DNA of 64,000 bases from Cheiracanthium punctorium. Its lineage: Eukaryota > Arthropoda > Arachnida > Araneae > Cheiracanthiidae. Position numbers and translations under genes: made by a program. Numbering within the stretch: the first letter of the stretch is position 1; every line of letters starts with the position of its first letter. A model generated the notes under the pieces. That model saw nothing but the letters and a program-made list of their open reading frames with translations. It had not been told where the DNA came from and ran no database searches. Where the stretch lies: the NCBI GenBank assembly GCA_038373885.1, contig JAWZYV010015855.1:27881-91880 (forward strand), written 5' to 3'. This document shows, in pieces, positions 1 through 11,560 of the stretch.

Positions 1-492
1 ACGCCTAAAATTTACGCATTTCGACTGCTGTTTACGCTTTTACGCATACAGTGCTTTTTTTTACGCATTTCCGGATATTTTCTTCCTAACTTGTGTATAT
101 TTCTTTAAAACTGAAATTGATATTAAAAAGAAATGTATTCGGTTTTAAATTGAAATGATGTTCTATGTTTGGGCCTTTTTGCCTTTTCAATATGGATCTA
201 AGTGGTAGCATCGGCACCATGATCCATATCGCACATCCATGTTGACACAATGCGCATCAAAATATATTTCTTTGTTGCCACTGAGGCAAAGGAAAAAAAT
301 CTTTTTCCCAGATGCGACGCCGAGTATTTCTTAATTGGTTTACCCAGTCATGACGTCATAGAGTAGAGCGAATGGGAGAATCGTTTACTAGGGAGTAAGT
401 CTTTCTCCTGTGACTTGTGCGTCGCACGTGGTGTTCTTCGTTATCAGCCATCAGCGCGCGCCCGCTTTACGGTTAAGTGGTAGACGCAGACC
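1..492 (+). repeat. 5' terminal fragment of an hAT-like element
   Basis: This stretch matches 10273 to about 10765 almost base for base, including the repeated 'ttacgcatt' words near the start and a TGACGTCA palindrome near 350. The second copy begins 25 bp earlier with the terminal inverted repeat CAGACTTGCCAAC, so this fragment lacks only the tip, which lies off the window. Similarity stops near 492. No coding potential is seen. Confidence 0.7.
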
Positions 493-661
493 ATGGCTCA
501 CTTGGATAAATACAGGCTGTCCAGAAAGCTCCGTTTTTCCGTACGAGTAAATTTTCGCTTCTTCGCCGATTTGTCGCTTTTATCCAACGAATCACTGTTG
601 CCAACTCTGCCGGAGAAAATATGCATAAATCAAAGCTAAAAGTATCCAGGAATGGATAACA
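493..661 (+). other. Unresolved junction between hAT-like fragment and BEL pol
   Basis: An ATG at 493 opens a 48-codon frame ending at 639, with a basic start (MAHLDKYRLSRKLRF). It could be the start of a BEL gag gene with most of gag deleted, or chance. It is in a different frame from the pol gene that follows. I do not recognise it with confidence. Confidence 0.3.
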
Positions 662-3600
662 ATGGCCGCATTCGCAAAACACCACAAGTCCATCTGTGAC
701 ACATTAGAATCTAAACCCGACAACGAAACTACAATAACTACCATGTTTCACAATCAACACGAACCGAAAGTAGAAAGTGATATGTTGTTATTAACTTGTG
801 ACGTATTAATTCATTATAATTCTAAATCGAAAATAGCGCGTATTTTGTTGGATACTGGGTCTCAAAGAAGTTTCGTTTCAGAAAATATAGTTAAAGAGCT
901 AAATCTCCCTATAATTCGTGAAGAAAATTTGAGTGTTTATCCATTTGGTTCTTCTAAACCAATTAAAAAATCCTACAAAGTAGTTAAATTGCTACTGCGA
1001 AATCTCACGAGCTCAGCGGAGATCGAAATTGAGGCACTTCAGACAGAAATTATTTCAACGGCGCCAGTGGCAATTCCAAATGAAAAAATACGAGAGCTAA
1101 TGAGAGAGAAAAATTACCACCTGGCTTAGGAAAAGCGCGGTCAAGGTCAGATCGGAATTTTAATAGGCATAGATAATTTCGCTCGAGTGGCATGTGGAAA
1201 GCTTCAAAATATAAACAATCTGCTTCTACTCGAAACGGTATTTGGATATACAGTCATGGGACAGGCTGAGAAAGATATAAACACCTCAGAGCAGTGTATT
1301 AATTCTCTGTTTATGCGTTGCGAAGCAGAATCAAGTGAAATATGTAATGAACTCCGAAAGTTCTTTGAGTTGGATTCTTTAGGCATAAATGAAAAGGAAA
1401 ATATATGCGCGTCTAACGAAGTCTTAAAAAACTTTGAGGAAAATATAAAATATGAGAAGGGAAGATATGAGGTAAAATTACCGTGGAAGGATGAGGCACA
1501 AGTACCTCATAATAATTTTGACCTCGCAAAACGTCGATTTAATAAACTAATGTACAGATTAAAAGATCCTTGGCTGTATGAAAATTATAAGAATGTTATT
1601 TCAGAACAACTTAGGGAAGGGATTATAGAGGAATGTCAGGATGTTGAAATAAAATTGGAAAACTGTTACTATATGCCTCACTCTGCAGTTGTTAGAAAAA
1701 ATAAAACCACAAGCAAAGTTAGAATTGTATACGATGCATCTTCCAAAGAAAATAAACAAAAATCCCTAAATGAATATTTACATCAAGGACCGAATTTAAA
1801 CCCTAATTTATTGACTTTAATTTTAAAGTTTCGAGAACATAAAATTGCATTTTCATCGGACATTGAGAAGGCATTTTTGCAGATTGCAGTTGCGCCTTCT
1901 GATAGAGATTATCTTCGTTTTCTCTGGACAGATAGAGATTTATTTGACACAAACAACATTAAAATTTTCCGATTCAGGAGGGTTCCGTTTGGCGTTACTT
2001 CAAGCCCTTTCCTCTTAGCTGCAACGATTAAACACCACATACAAAGATACAAAACAGAATTACCAACGATAGTTGAAATGTTAGACAAAAATTTATACGT
2101 TGATGATTTATTCTTTGGAGGTAAAGATGCCAGTGAAGCGTACAATTTGTCAGTAAAGGCAGATAAACTATTAATGGATGCAGGAATGAAATTAAGAAAA
2201 TGGAGAACAAATTCCAAAGATTTGAGCAAACTCTCGTCTGAAAATAACATGGAGATCGAAGATAATGAAGAGCCATCTAAGGTGTTAGGAATAAAGTGGG
2301 ATGACAAATTAGATGTTTTACAATTAGAGATTAATCCCCTCTTAGACTCAATTAAGAATGCTAAAAACACAAAACGGTTCATTTTACAAACAGTAGCTAA
2401 AATCTTCGACCCATTGGGAATTTTATCGCCATATACAATCAGAGTAAAATGTCTCCTTCAAGATATGTGGGAAAGAGGAACAAGATGGGATGAGAAACTT
2501 CCTCAAGAATTGCAAGAAAAGTGGGTCAGCTGGTACTCCGAAATTGAAGATATTAAAGATCTTTCTGTCGAGAGAAGATACTTTACAGACGAAGTTCAAA
2601 TGAACACGGATGCACTACAACTTCACGTGTTCTCAGACGCCAGTCCCAGGGCTTACGGCGCAATCGCGTACTTTAGGCAAAGGGATGCGAAGGCATTTAA
2701 TACTACTTTTGTAATGTCAAAGGCGCGAGTCGCCCCATTGAAACGACTGACCGTACCCAGGTTGGAACTCCTAGGAGCAGTAATTGCAGCTAGAATTGCC
2801 AAATATCTTGAAGATATTTTCAAAATAGAGAAATGCAACATCTATCTTTACACGGATTCGTCAATAGTTCTGCACTGGATTAAAGGCACTTCGAGAGAAT
2901 GGAAACCATTTGTAGCTAACAGGGTCATCGAAATAAAAACGAATTCTGATCCACAGAACTGGAACTACTGTAAAGGAAAAGAAAACCCAGCAGATTTGCT
3001 CACAAGAGGTGAATCAGTTCAAAGATTGAAGAACAGTAACAGGTGGTTTAGAGGACCAGACTGGTTGACATTATCGGAAGAACTTTGGCCATCAAGCATA
3101 GCAGATAAAGTAACATCAGAAGAAGTGCTAGCAGAAAAGAAAACGGTCAAAATAGAAACCTGCCATCAGTTAGTCTGCAACACCATCCCTAATAATGACC
3201 CAATCCTAAATATTGAAAACTACAGTAAACTGTCAAAGATGTATCGAATCACTGCTTGGATCAACAGATTTGTTTACAATGCGAGAAATGATACCAAAAA
3301 ATCCGGTCCATTAACTGCAGATGAACTGCGTATCGCTGAAATTTATTGGGTAAAACACACTCAGTCAATACATTTTAAGAGTGAGATTAACTCATTGAAA
3401 GAAGGAAATTCAGCTGACACGTCATCATGTCTATACAATTTAAATCCAATTTTAGATTCGTATGAAATTATAAGCTTAGGCGGAAGACTGCAAAACTCCG
3501 ATCTGGAATTACACGAAAAACATCCATGGATAATTCCCAGCAAGTCAAAATACACCGAATTACTAGTAATGAACGCTCATTTAAAGGTCTATCATTCGGG

Positions 3601-4645
3601 AGTCGCTGATACTTTGGCGGAAGCAAGAAGTAAATTTTGGATCCTTAGAGGAAGACAAGTAGTTAAATCTATCTTGAAAAAATACTTAACTTGCAAACGA
3701 TTTAGAATACGTTCTGGTACACAAGTGATTGCACCTCTGCCAGCGGACAGGATCCAGAAATCCTTTCCATTCGAGATCACAGGAATCGATTTCGCTGGTC
3801 CCCTCTTTACAAGAGATGATAACAGGAAGCATTATATATTACTGTGTACATGCGCAGTCACACGTGCAATTCACTTAGAATTAGTATCTAATTTGACCAC
3901 CGAAACATTCTTATTAGCTTTACGAAGATTCATCGCCAGACGTGGATTGTGTTCAACTATCTACTCCGATAACGCGAAGACGTTTAAGAGATCAAACCTT
4001 AAAGAGATATTAAAAGAGATATGGAGTAACATCAATTCATCTGAAGTAAGCGACTTTTTCGGAAAAACAGGTATAAATTGGAAATTTATTGTGGAAAGAG
4101 CTCCCTGGTGGGGCGGGTTCTGGGAGAGATTAGTAAGATCAGTCAAAACAATCCTATGCAAAGTTATCGGAAAATCGTCCCTATCTGTCGCAGAACTAGA
4201 AACCATATTAACAGAGATAGAATCTATAATTAATTCCCGACCAATCACATATTTATATGAAGATCCTGCAGGAAGACGAATAACCTCATTACCACCAGTA
4301 AAACTGAATGAAAACCTCATGACAACCAGAAAGACATTAACTAAACGTTATAACTATCGACAAAGACTGTTGGATCATTACTGGGAAAGATGGAGAAAAG
4401 AATACTTAATGAACTTAAAATCGGCCAATTGTGCACCTTCTGCTGCAGCATCACGAGACTTCAAAGAAGGTGATGTGGTACTTCTGGGAGACACTAAGCT
4501 ACCCAGAAACATGTGGAGCATGGGTAGAATCCTTGAAGTGTTTCCAGGTAGAGACGGAAAGGTGAGAGCATGCAGCGTAAAAATCAAATCAGGAACAATT
4601 AAAAGACCTGTACAATTGCTGTTTCCATTAGAGCTAAGAGACTGA
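662..4645 (+). pseudogene. BEL/Pao retrotransposon pol (protease, RT, RNase H, integrase), interrupted by one stop
   Basis: One reading frame runs the whole length except for a single in-frame TAG at 1127-1129, between protease and reverse transcriptase. The aspartic protease active site (LLDTGSQRSFVSE) is near 850. Counting from the Met at 1187, the reverse transcriptase has SDIEKAFLQI near residue 224 and YVDD near 303; RNase H has FSDASPRAYGAIAY near 482 and YTDSS near 554; the integrase has its zinc-binding HxxxxH near 796, then the catalytic Asp of GIDFAGPL (867), Asp of YSDNAKTF (926) and Glu of WGGFWERLVRSVK (975). The integrase zinc motif reads YLTCKRF, where a CxxC pair is expected, so one Cys is replaced by Tyr. 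Protease-RT-RNase H-integrase in one frame with YVDD fits BEL/Pao. Gag is missing: the frame starts near the KHHKSIC remnant of a gag zinc knuckle. The copy is probably inactive. Confidence 0.93.
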
Positions 4646-4775
4646 TTGAACTGCGAACTTTAATTGTGTTTTATATATATATTAGAGTGTAATTTGTGTA
4701 ACCATTATTTCATTATTTGTATTTAAACTTTTTTATTTAGTATTTAGATGAAATTTAATTTCATCGGGGGGGAAG
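4646..4775 (+). other. BEL 3' untranslated region with polypurine tract
   Basis: An AT-rich spacer runs from the pol stop to a purine run, GGGGGGGAAGA, ending at 4775. This run is in the right place for the plus-strand primer of reverse transcription, just ahead of a TG that would begin the 3' LTR. Confidence 0.55.
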
Positions 4776-4948
4776 ATGTAGAATCTTGGGACTTTCCCCC
4801 TGGAAGAGAAAAATTCTGCGCGATTGCAGCGCCACTGGTGAGTATGTTTACTTCAGTATGTTTCACTAGAGATAAGAACCAGATGTAATGACGGACAGGC
4901 ATGTTCGACCGAATAATACGGCTAAACTTTTAAAACCTGTGTCATAAA
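4776..4948 (+). repeat. Partial 3' LTR of the BEL element
   Basis: The sequence opens with TGTAGAATCTTGGGAC directly after the polypurine tract, as an LTR should. It runs for about 170 bp until the inverted terminal repeat of the next transposon at 4949. No 5' LTR lies in the window, so the LTR cannot be confirmed by comparison, and its right end is not seen. Confidence 0.45.
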
Positions 4949-5328
4949 TAGACTATGGGACGAACATTAATATTCTTCAAGTTCGTTTACCATGCTTTGG
5001 GACTACGCAAACGCATGATTAAACTATTCTAAATGTTAAATTTTATCTTAAATCTTAATGTTCCCACGCTTAAAGGTGCACGTTTTATATAAAATAACAA
5101 CTCTAACGCGAACTATATTTTTGTCTTGTTTGCAGCCATACATGGAATAGCCACCAGATGGCGTGTGCAAATTTTTTTACTAAATTAAATAAATAACATT
5201 GTAAACTCAAAATGCTAGTTTTTAATTCATTTCATGTCATTAAAATAATTAATACTAGGTAAATATAGTAAAATTACACATCTTTATTTTATTTATGCCG
5301 CATTTCTTTCTGCGTATCACTCCGCCGT

Positions 5329-5849
5329 TTGTTTGTGTACATTTGTTTGTTGACATCCCATCGTTCTTACGCTATAATAGTAACGCTCGTTGAAATGCGT
5401 GCTACTGCCGCCCCATTTTGCTGCATTCATCTTTTCGAAGATATAAATGATGATCTAATTCTTTTATCGGACAAAAGCTTTGAAAAATTAAGACAGTGGG
5501 GGTTGTTTCTTGATGGCAAAGAAAAAGAAATATCTGAGTATTTAAACGCTTTAAAAGGTTTCAAGGACGATTAGAACTTCGGAAAATGGGCTGAAACGAT
5601 GTAATTATCAATGTAATATTTATCGTAGGTGTTTGGAAAATTGTATTAATGCTCCAAGCCACCTGAACATGGATGGATTATAAATGACTGCATTTCTGTT
5701 CAGTGGGGTAACTTGCCTATTGCAGCAGATTTCTTACTGAAACACATCTCATGTGCATGCCTTAAAACTGCATGTATGTCAAAGAAATGTACTTGCAAGT
5801 TGAATAATTCAGCATGTTCAGAGTTTTGCTCTTATGAGAGTAACTGTTA
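5329..5849 (+). pseudogene. Cys-rich protein remnant of the 3.1 kb transposon
   Basis: Two frame segments can be read. The first ends near 5573 and contains AAPFCCIHLFEDINDDLILL. The second, about 5600-5849, contains HGWIINDCISVQWGNLPI followed by a dense Cys run (CTCKLNN, CSEFCSYESNC). The two are in different frames. This copy also lacks one C in the run near 5658 compared with the copies at 22828-23350 and 50385-50907, which breaks the second frame further. The Cys-rich tail resembles a metal-binding segment seen in proteins from arthropod transposons, but I do not recognise the family. Confidence 0.5.
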
Positions 5850-5924
5850 AAACTCTAAAATGAAAGAAGCGTTTTAGATTGTATTGATGATTTAAGCGAA
5901 TGTTCAGAATAAATTAATGTAAGT

Positions 5925-6324
5925 TACGGAATGCAATCCCGCTTTTGCGGGATTAGAATGTCCCGCAACACATTAGAATGTCCCCAAACACATTAGAATG
6001 TGTTTTATAAGTTTCATATTATGAATTAAGATAAAGTATTAATCCTGATAGTGCTTATAAACTTACTTTTTCGTACTTTTCTCTATTAAAATTAATTTTT
6101 ATTTGAATAAAATGTCAATCCCGCACGAGATTGCGGGATCCCGCGGGATTGACATTTCATTCAAATAAAACTTAATTTTAATAGAGAAAAGTGGGAAAAA
6201 GTAAGTTTATAAGCACAGTCAGGTTTAATACTTTATCTTAATTCAAAACTAAAACAATACCTTACATAAATATGAAAATTATAGCCATGATATTGTAATC
6301 CCGCAAAAGCGGGATTGCATTCCC
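5925..6324. mobile_element. 400-bp foldback element with GC-rich tips, nested in the 3.1 kb transposon
   Basis: The whole element is a long imperfect palindrome. Its outermost arms start GGAATGCAATCCCGC, and the inverted copy ends at 6323. Each tip contains its own small hairpin (AATCCCGC-TTTT-GCGGGATT). The centre near 6115-6155 has nested CCCGC/GCGGG hairpins. The direct repeat TAATGTAAGT at 5915-5924 and 6325-6334 looks like a 10-bp target duplication, as in foldback or MULE-type elements. No coding sequence is present. Confidence 0.75.
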
Positions 6325-8174
6325 TAATGTAAGTAATACTTTTTCGTATACTAATATTACTCTTTATATCGATCAACTATATGTATCGATTTAGAGTTTG
6401 TAGTATAACATTTTAATTGAAAAAATATGCCCTTTAAAGTGCTATGTCTGCAGTCTCTGATCTTTGACGGGTTACCACCTCGCTCACTGCCAAGCTTTAT
6501 CCAAACGTTCTCTTGTGGACATATATGGGAGGCTAGGGGGTCTTCTGGATACATAGACTATTTGATACAGCTGTTCTCTGTATTTTTTCATATCTATTCT
6601 TTGCTGTATTTGTCTTTTTATCTGTGCCATTAGAAATAGAAAAAAAAAGTACTATTATACTTTTAGGTATGCCCCTAGTGTAGTATTTTTATTGATTTAT
6701 GACAACTTGTAGCTACTATTGCTTATGTAGTAGTATTTTTTTATTTTAATTACTTTTTCCAATTTACATTTCATATTTCTCTGACATTGGTGTTTGTTAT
6801 TAATGTAAATAAAACACATTTGCTGAAATTTGCTTTCTGTCCCATATTATTTGTTCCTAGAGTGTTATTGTTTTCCTGATATGTGGGGTAAAATGAAACA
6901 CTGTCAGGTGTTTACCTTCTGTCATTTTCTATTGAAAATAAATGCTATGAAGATTAATTTAAATGAAGAAAATAGCTGGTTGAAAGTGTACATTATATAT
7001 ATTTTTGTAGAAGCAAAGTTGTGGGGAAAAAAAGTAGTTTTTTTTTATATTTTTTATGTACACACCATGTGCCTATATTGAACTTGTGGTGGAGTACTTC
7101 CAACAGCAAGGACGAATATGATTTAATAAAGAAAAATATATAAATACAGCATATGAATTTTATAAGTAACTAAAACATTATGTGCAACAATTATTTGAAA
7201 AAAAAAAAACTACCTAGAGTGTAAAATTTATTTTTAGGTGTTTGAATTTAATTCATACTTTAAAAATCTTTAGAAAAGTTTCTTTTTATTTTTTTAATGC
7301 AAATAAATATGAAAAATAAAGAAGTGCATGTAAAATAAAAAAATTACTAATTAAATATTCGGTATGCCGTAGAATCCCTGTTGGGCAACTAGTACTAATC
7401 AAAATATTTGTCACTTAGATTCAGATATGAATCCTTAATAAATCTAGTAATATTTTTGTAAGTAAATTAAATATTATTAATTTTTTCAACTTCCTAAAAA
7501 AATTTATACTAGTGAAAATATAAAAATATTAATATGTATATTTCAAGATCAATATTCTAAAAAAAAAAAAAAATTGGAAATTTTCAAAATTAAAACGTAG
7601 GACGTAGGACTTCGTAAGATGTCTGTTTACGTTCGTCTGCTCAACCGCCGGTCGAAATGTAAACAAACAGCGGAAGGTTACAATGGCCATTTATTGGTGA
7701 TGAAATAAAACCGAAATGAAAATGCGAACTGTATTTATTGGCATATTAATGCTTTTTTTGACATAATATGAAATAAAAAGAAGTATATTATTAGTTAGCA
7801 GCATTTAAAAAAAAATTAATGAGATTATCGATGCGCCATCTCGTGGTGATTTCTAAGATTAGTTGCAAATAGGGCAGAAATATAGTTCCAGGTATATTTG
7901 ACTTATTTTAAAACAGTGTGCAAAATTAAGTGTGGGAACATTGCAATTAATGATAAATTGCACCAAATAGAAGGTTTTAATAACAAATTTGTGCAGTCCC
8001 AAGTTATGGCAAACGGAATTTAAATTCCATGTGTTTATTGGGCGAGCGTCCCATGGTCTAAAATGTACAAATGTAAATTAAGCATAATAAATTAATCCAG
8101 AATGAATGCTTATGAACATTTATAGACAAATCACAGTCACTAAGGAAGTTTAGAAGGAATTACTCCAATAACAT

Positions 8175-10247
8175 CATCCGCTAAGTTAAAGGCGTAGTTA
8201 CCAACTTCGTGGTTTCCCTGTGTGGGTCAGATTGGTCAGATACCGTGTTACACGAGGCTTTACCGGAAAATTCGTGGGTTCGATTCCCAATTAATTCTGT
8301 AAGTTATACGCGTAGTTACTAAATTAGTGGTTTCCCTATGTTTGTCAGTTCGGTCAGATCACGTGTTACACGATGCTTTACCGGAAAATTCGTGGTTTCG
8401 ATTCCTACATCATCCACAAAGATAAACGCGTAGTTACTAAATGCGTGGTTTCCCTGGGTTGGTCAGTTCGGTCAGATCCCGTGTGACAGGAGGCTTTGTT
8501 GCGTTGTACTGGATCAGACAAAGTCAAACAGTCAGTGTAGGGTCGAGGGTTCGATTTCCACATCATCCACTAAGTTAAATGCGTAGTTACCAAATGCATG
8601 GTTTTCCTGGGTGCGTCCGTAAAGTCAGATCCCGTATTACACAAGGCTTTACCGGAAAATTGTTGGAGAGCAGATTCTGTGTTGTACGGCATCAGAGATA
8701 GTTAAACAATCGGTGTACGGTTGGGGGTTCGATTCCCACATCTTTCGCAAAGTTAAACGCTTAGTTACAAATGCGTGGTTTTCCTGGGTGGGTCAGTTCG
8801 GTGAGATCCCGTGTTACACAGGGCTTATTGCGTTGTACTGGATCAGAGAAATTTAAACAGGCAGTGTATGGTCGTGGGTTCGATTCCTACATCGTCCGCT
8901 AAGTTCAACGCGTAGTTACCAAATACGTGGTTTCCTTAGGTTAATTCGGCCAAATCCCGTGCTACGCGAGGATTTACCGATAAATTCGTGGGTTCAATTC
9001 CCACATCATCCGCTAAGTTAAAGGCGTAGTTACAAAATTCGTGGTTCTCCTGGGTTGGTCAGTTCGGTCAGATCCCGGGTTACACGAGGCTTTACCGGAA
9101 AATTAATTGGTACGATTCCCAAATCATCTTCTAAACTCGTAGTTACTAAATGCGTGGTTTCCCTGGGTTGGTCAGTTCGGTCCGATCCCTGGTTACACGA
9201 GGCTTTATTGCGTTGTACTGGATCACAGTCAAACTGGCAGTGTACGGTCCAGGGTTCAATTCCCGCATCATCCGCTAGTGTACGGTAAGGGTTCGATTCC
9301 CACATGTTCCGCTAAGTTAAACGCTTAGTTACAAAATGCGTGGTGTCCGTGGGTTGGTCCGTTCGGTCTTAACCCGTGTTACACAAGGATTTACGGGAAA
9401 GTTCGTGGGTTCGATTCCCATATCATCCGCTAAGTTAAACGCGTAGTTACCTAATGCCTGCTTTCCCTGGGTGGGTCAGTTCGGTCAGATCCCGTGTTAC
9501 AGGAGGCTTTGTTGCGTTGTACTGGATCAGACATAGTCAAACAGTCACTGTAGGGTTGAGGGTTCGATTCCTACATCATCCGCTAAGATAAACGAGTAGT
9601 TACCAAATGCGTGGTTTTCAAGGGTCGGTCAGTTCTGTCAGATCCCGGGTTAAAAGAGGCTTTATTGCGTTCTATTTGATCAGAGATAGTCAAACTGTCA
9701 GAGTATTTTCGTGGGTTTGATTCCCACATCATCCGCTAATTTAAACGCGTAGTTACCAAATGCGTGGTTTCCTTGAGGGTGTCTTTTCAGTCAGATCCGT
9801 GTTACATGGGGCTTCACCGGAAAATTACTGGGTTGGATTCCGTCATTATCCGGTAAGTTAAATGCTTAGTTACCAAATGCGTGGTTTCCCTGGGTTGGTC
9901 AGATCCCAGGTTACACGAGGCTTTATTGCGTTATACTGGATCAAAGATCGTCAAACAGTAAGAGTATTTTCGCGGGTTCGATTCCCACGTCTTCTGCTAA
10001 GTAAAACACGTAGTTACAAAATGCGTGGTTTCCCTGGTCTGGTCCGATCGGTGACACCCCGTGTTACACGAGGCTTTATTGCGTTGTACTAGATCAGAGA
10101 TAGTCAAACTGTCAGTGTACGGTCCAAGTACGATTCCCACATGTTCCGCTCAGTTAAACGTGTAGTTACCAAATGCGTGGTTACCGTGGGTTGGTCAGTT
10201 CGGTGAGATCCCGTGTTACACTAGACTCTATTGCTTTGTACTGGATC
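8175..10247 (+). repeat. Tandem array of tRNA-like units with pol III A and B boxes
   Basis: About 15 units follow one another, each marked by a variant of 'ccgctaagttaaacgcgtag'. Spacings between markers cluster near 117 bp and near 150 bp, so there are two unit types. Most units carry an A-box-like TGGTCAGTTCGG and a B-box GGTTCGATTCC, the internal promoter elements of tRNA genes. The long type has an extra segment (GTTGTACTGGATCAGA) between the boxes. No full cloverleaf with an anticodon arm can be drawn, so these are not functional tRNA genes. They look like a tRNA-derived SINE head that became a satellite. The array is cut at 10247 by the next element. Confidence 0.8.
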
Positions 10248-10815
10248 CAGACTTGCCAACTTTTATGCTTTACGCATAAAATTTACGCATTTCGACTGTT
10301 GTTTACGCTTTTACGCATACAGCGCTTTTTTTTACGCATTTCCAGATATTTTCTTCCTAACTTGTGTATATTTCTTTAAAAGTGAAATTGATATTAAAAT
10401 GAAATGTATTAGGTTTTAAATTGAAATGATGTTCTATGTTAGGGCCTTTTTGCCTTTTCAATATGGATCTAAGTGGTAGCATCGGCACCATGATCCACAT
10501 CGCACATCCATGTTGACACAATGCGCATCAAAATATTGTTGCCACTGAGGCAAAGAAAAAAAATCTTTTTCCCACATGCGACGCCGAGTATTTCTTAATT
10601 GGTTTACCCAGTCATGACGTCATAGAGTAGAGCGAATGGGAGAATCGTTTACTAGGGAGTAGGTCTTTCTCCTGTTACTTGTGCATCTCACGCTCACGTG
10701 GTGTTTGTTCTTCGTTATCAGCGCGCCCGCTTTGAGACAGTGGTAGACGGAGACGATAGTAAGAGCATACTTCGATTGATTTTCTGAGGATTATTTTCGA
10801 TAAATGACCTGTAAT

Positions 10816-10988
10816 CAAGGGCGGCTCCAGGCTGAATTTACGGAGGGCGCCATTGAACTTTTTAGATAGTCTATAAATTGTTTCAAATGCCAATTGAACG
10901 TGCGGAATCGTTAAGTATACGAATCTAAAGTTCAAAAACAAAAAGTTCGGGGGAGGGGACTATGGCCCCCTCGCTGGAGCCGCCCTTG
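10816..10988. mobile_element. 173-bp hAT-type MITE
   Basis: The inverted repeats are CAAGGGCGGCTCCAG and CTGGAGCCGCCCTTG. The flanks cctgtaat (10808-10815) and tctgtaat (10989-10996) form an 8-bp target duplication with one mismatch. The element is non-coding. Confidence 0.8.
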
Positions 10989-11059
10989 TCTGTAATGGCC
11001 ACTAGAACAGCATAACTTATAAACAAAGTTATAGCAATGAATGGGAAGGTATAGTATCA

Positions 11060-11560
11060 TATGTCAAGGGAGCGAAATTTGCGTATTGTAGCGTGTGCCG
11101 GAGTGATTTCAGCATTTCTCATGGAGGAAAGTATGACATTTCTCGCCACGTGAGTTCGTCAAAACACAGTGAAAATATGAAACGTGCTAAAAACAGCAAA
11201 AGTCTACAAATATTTTTCAAAGAGGACGGACAGTCCAGTGGCAGATTAATGAAAGTTTCCTGGGGGGTGGGAAGTTAGAAGATTGACATATGCATCCATT
11301 TTATGGAAGCAATTTAGGATCTTTTACATTAATTCCTTTCTTCTCGGGGGGGGACGTCCCCCCCAATTTAATCCGCCCTTGAGACAGTCGGACGTTATTC
11401 ATGCAGAACTGTTATTTACATCTTTCTTGATCGAACACAATGTTCCTATTTCAGCAGCTGACCATGCTGAATGTAAGAGGGATTTCAGTATTATTCGGAA
11501 AAACAGATATGAATTCAGGTGCAACTTGTCTAATAAGATTTTGGGGCTGATTCCTAGTTT
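11060..11560 (+). pseudogene. BED zinc-finger transposase remnant (hAT-like)
   Basis: A frame from about 11060 reads YCSVCRSDFSISHGGKYD, followed by RHVSSSKH: a C-x2-C, then H-x-H spaced pattern typical of the BED zinc finger at the N-terminus of arthropod hAT-like transposases. The frame is interrupted at 11236 by a MITE. Immediately beyond the MITE it resumes with DVIHAELLFTSFLIEHNVPI and a DHA motif, typical of the same family. After about 11480 the frame decays and the catalytic domain is missing, so the copy is dead. Confidence 0.7.
11236..11381. mobile_element. 146-bp MITE inserted in the BED-finger coding sequence
   Basis: The ends are CAGTGGCAGATTAA and, inverted, CAAGGGCGGATTAA (11 of 14 positions agree). 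The flanks ggacagtc (11228-11235) and agacagtc (11382-11389) are an 8-bp target duplication with one mismatch. Removing the element and one flank copy rejoins the transposase frame, which independently supports these boundaries. Confidence 0.75.

Larger units (their letters stand above)
4949..8060 (+). mobile_element. 3.1 kb DNA transposon with long inverted ends, copy A
   Basis: The ends are inverted: TAGACTATGGGACG at 4949 and CGTCCCATGGTCTA ending at 8060. An imperfect inverted similarity reaches about 230 bp inward from each end (GTTCCCAC, GAACTATATTT and CACCA.GATGGCG blocks occur on both sides). A TA target duplication is possible. The interior holds remnants of a Cys-rich protein (5329-5849), a nested foldback element (5925-6324) and AT-rich sequence. 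Two more copies lie in opposite orientation at 20764-23738 and 48318-51295. I cannot assign a superfamily. Confidence 0.75.

Noticed and set aside
1..492. 5' LTR of the BEL element
   Set aside because: The same sequence occurs at 10273 inside an element with hAT-type terminal repeats, and it does not match the putative 3' LTR at 4776-4948.
6427..6633. 68-codon frame conserved in three copies of the 3.1 kb transposon
   Set aside because: Its conservation is explained by recent copying, both strands are open, and no protein motif is recognised.
8175..10247. Functional tRNA gene cluster
   Set aside because: A and B boxes are present, but no acceptor, anticodon and T stems form together, and unit sequences vary within the would-be stems.
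8175..10247. CRISPR array
   Set aside because: Repeats are long, diverged and lack unique spacers between constant repeats, and the DNA is eukaryotic.
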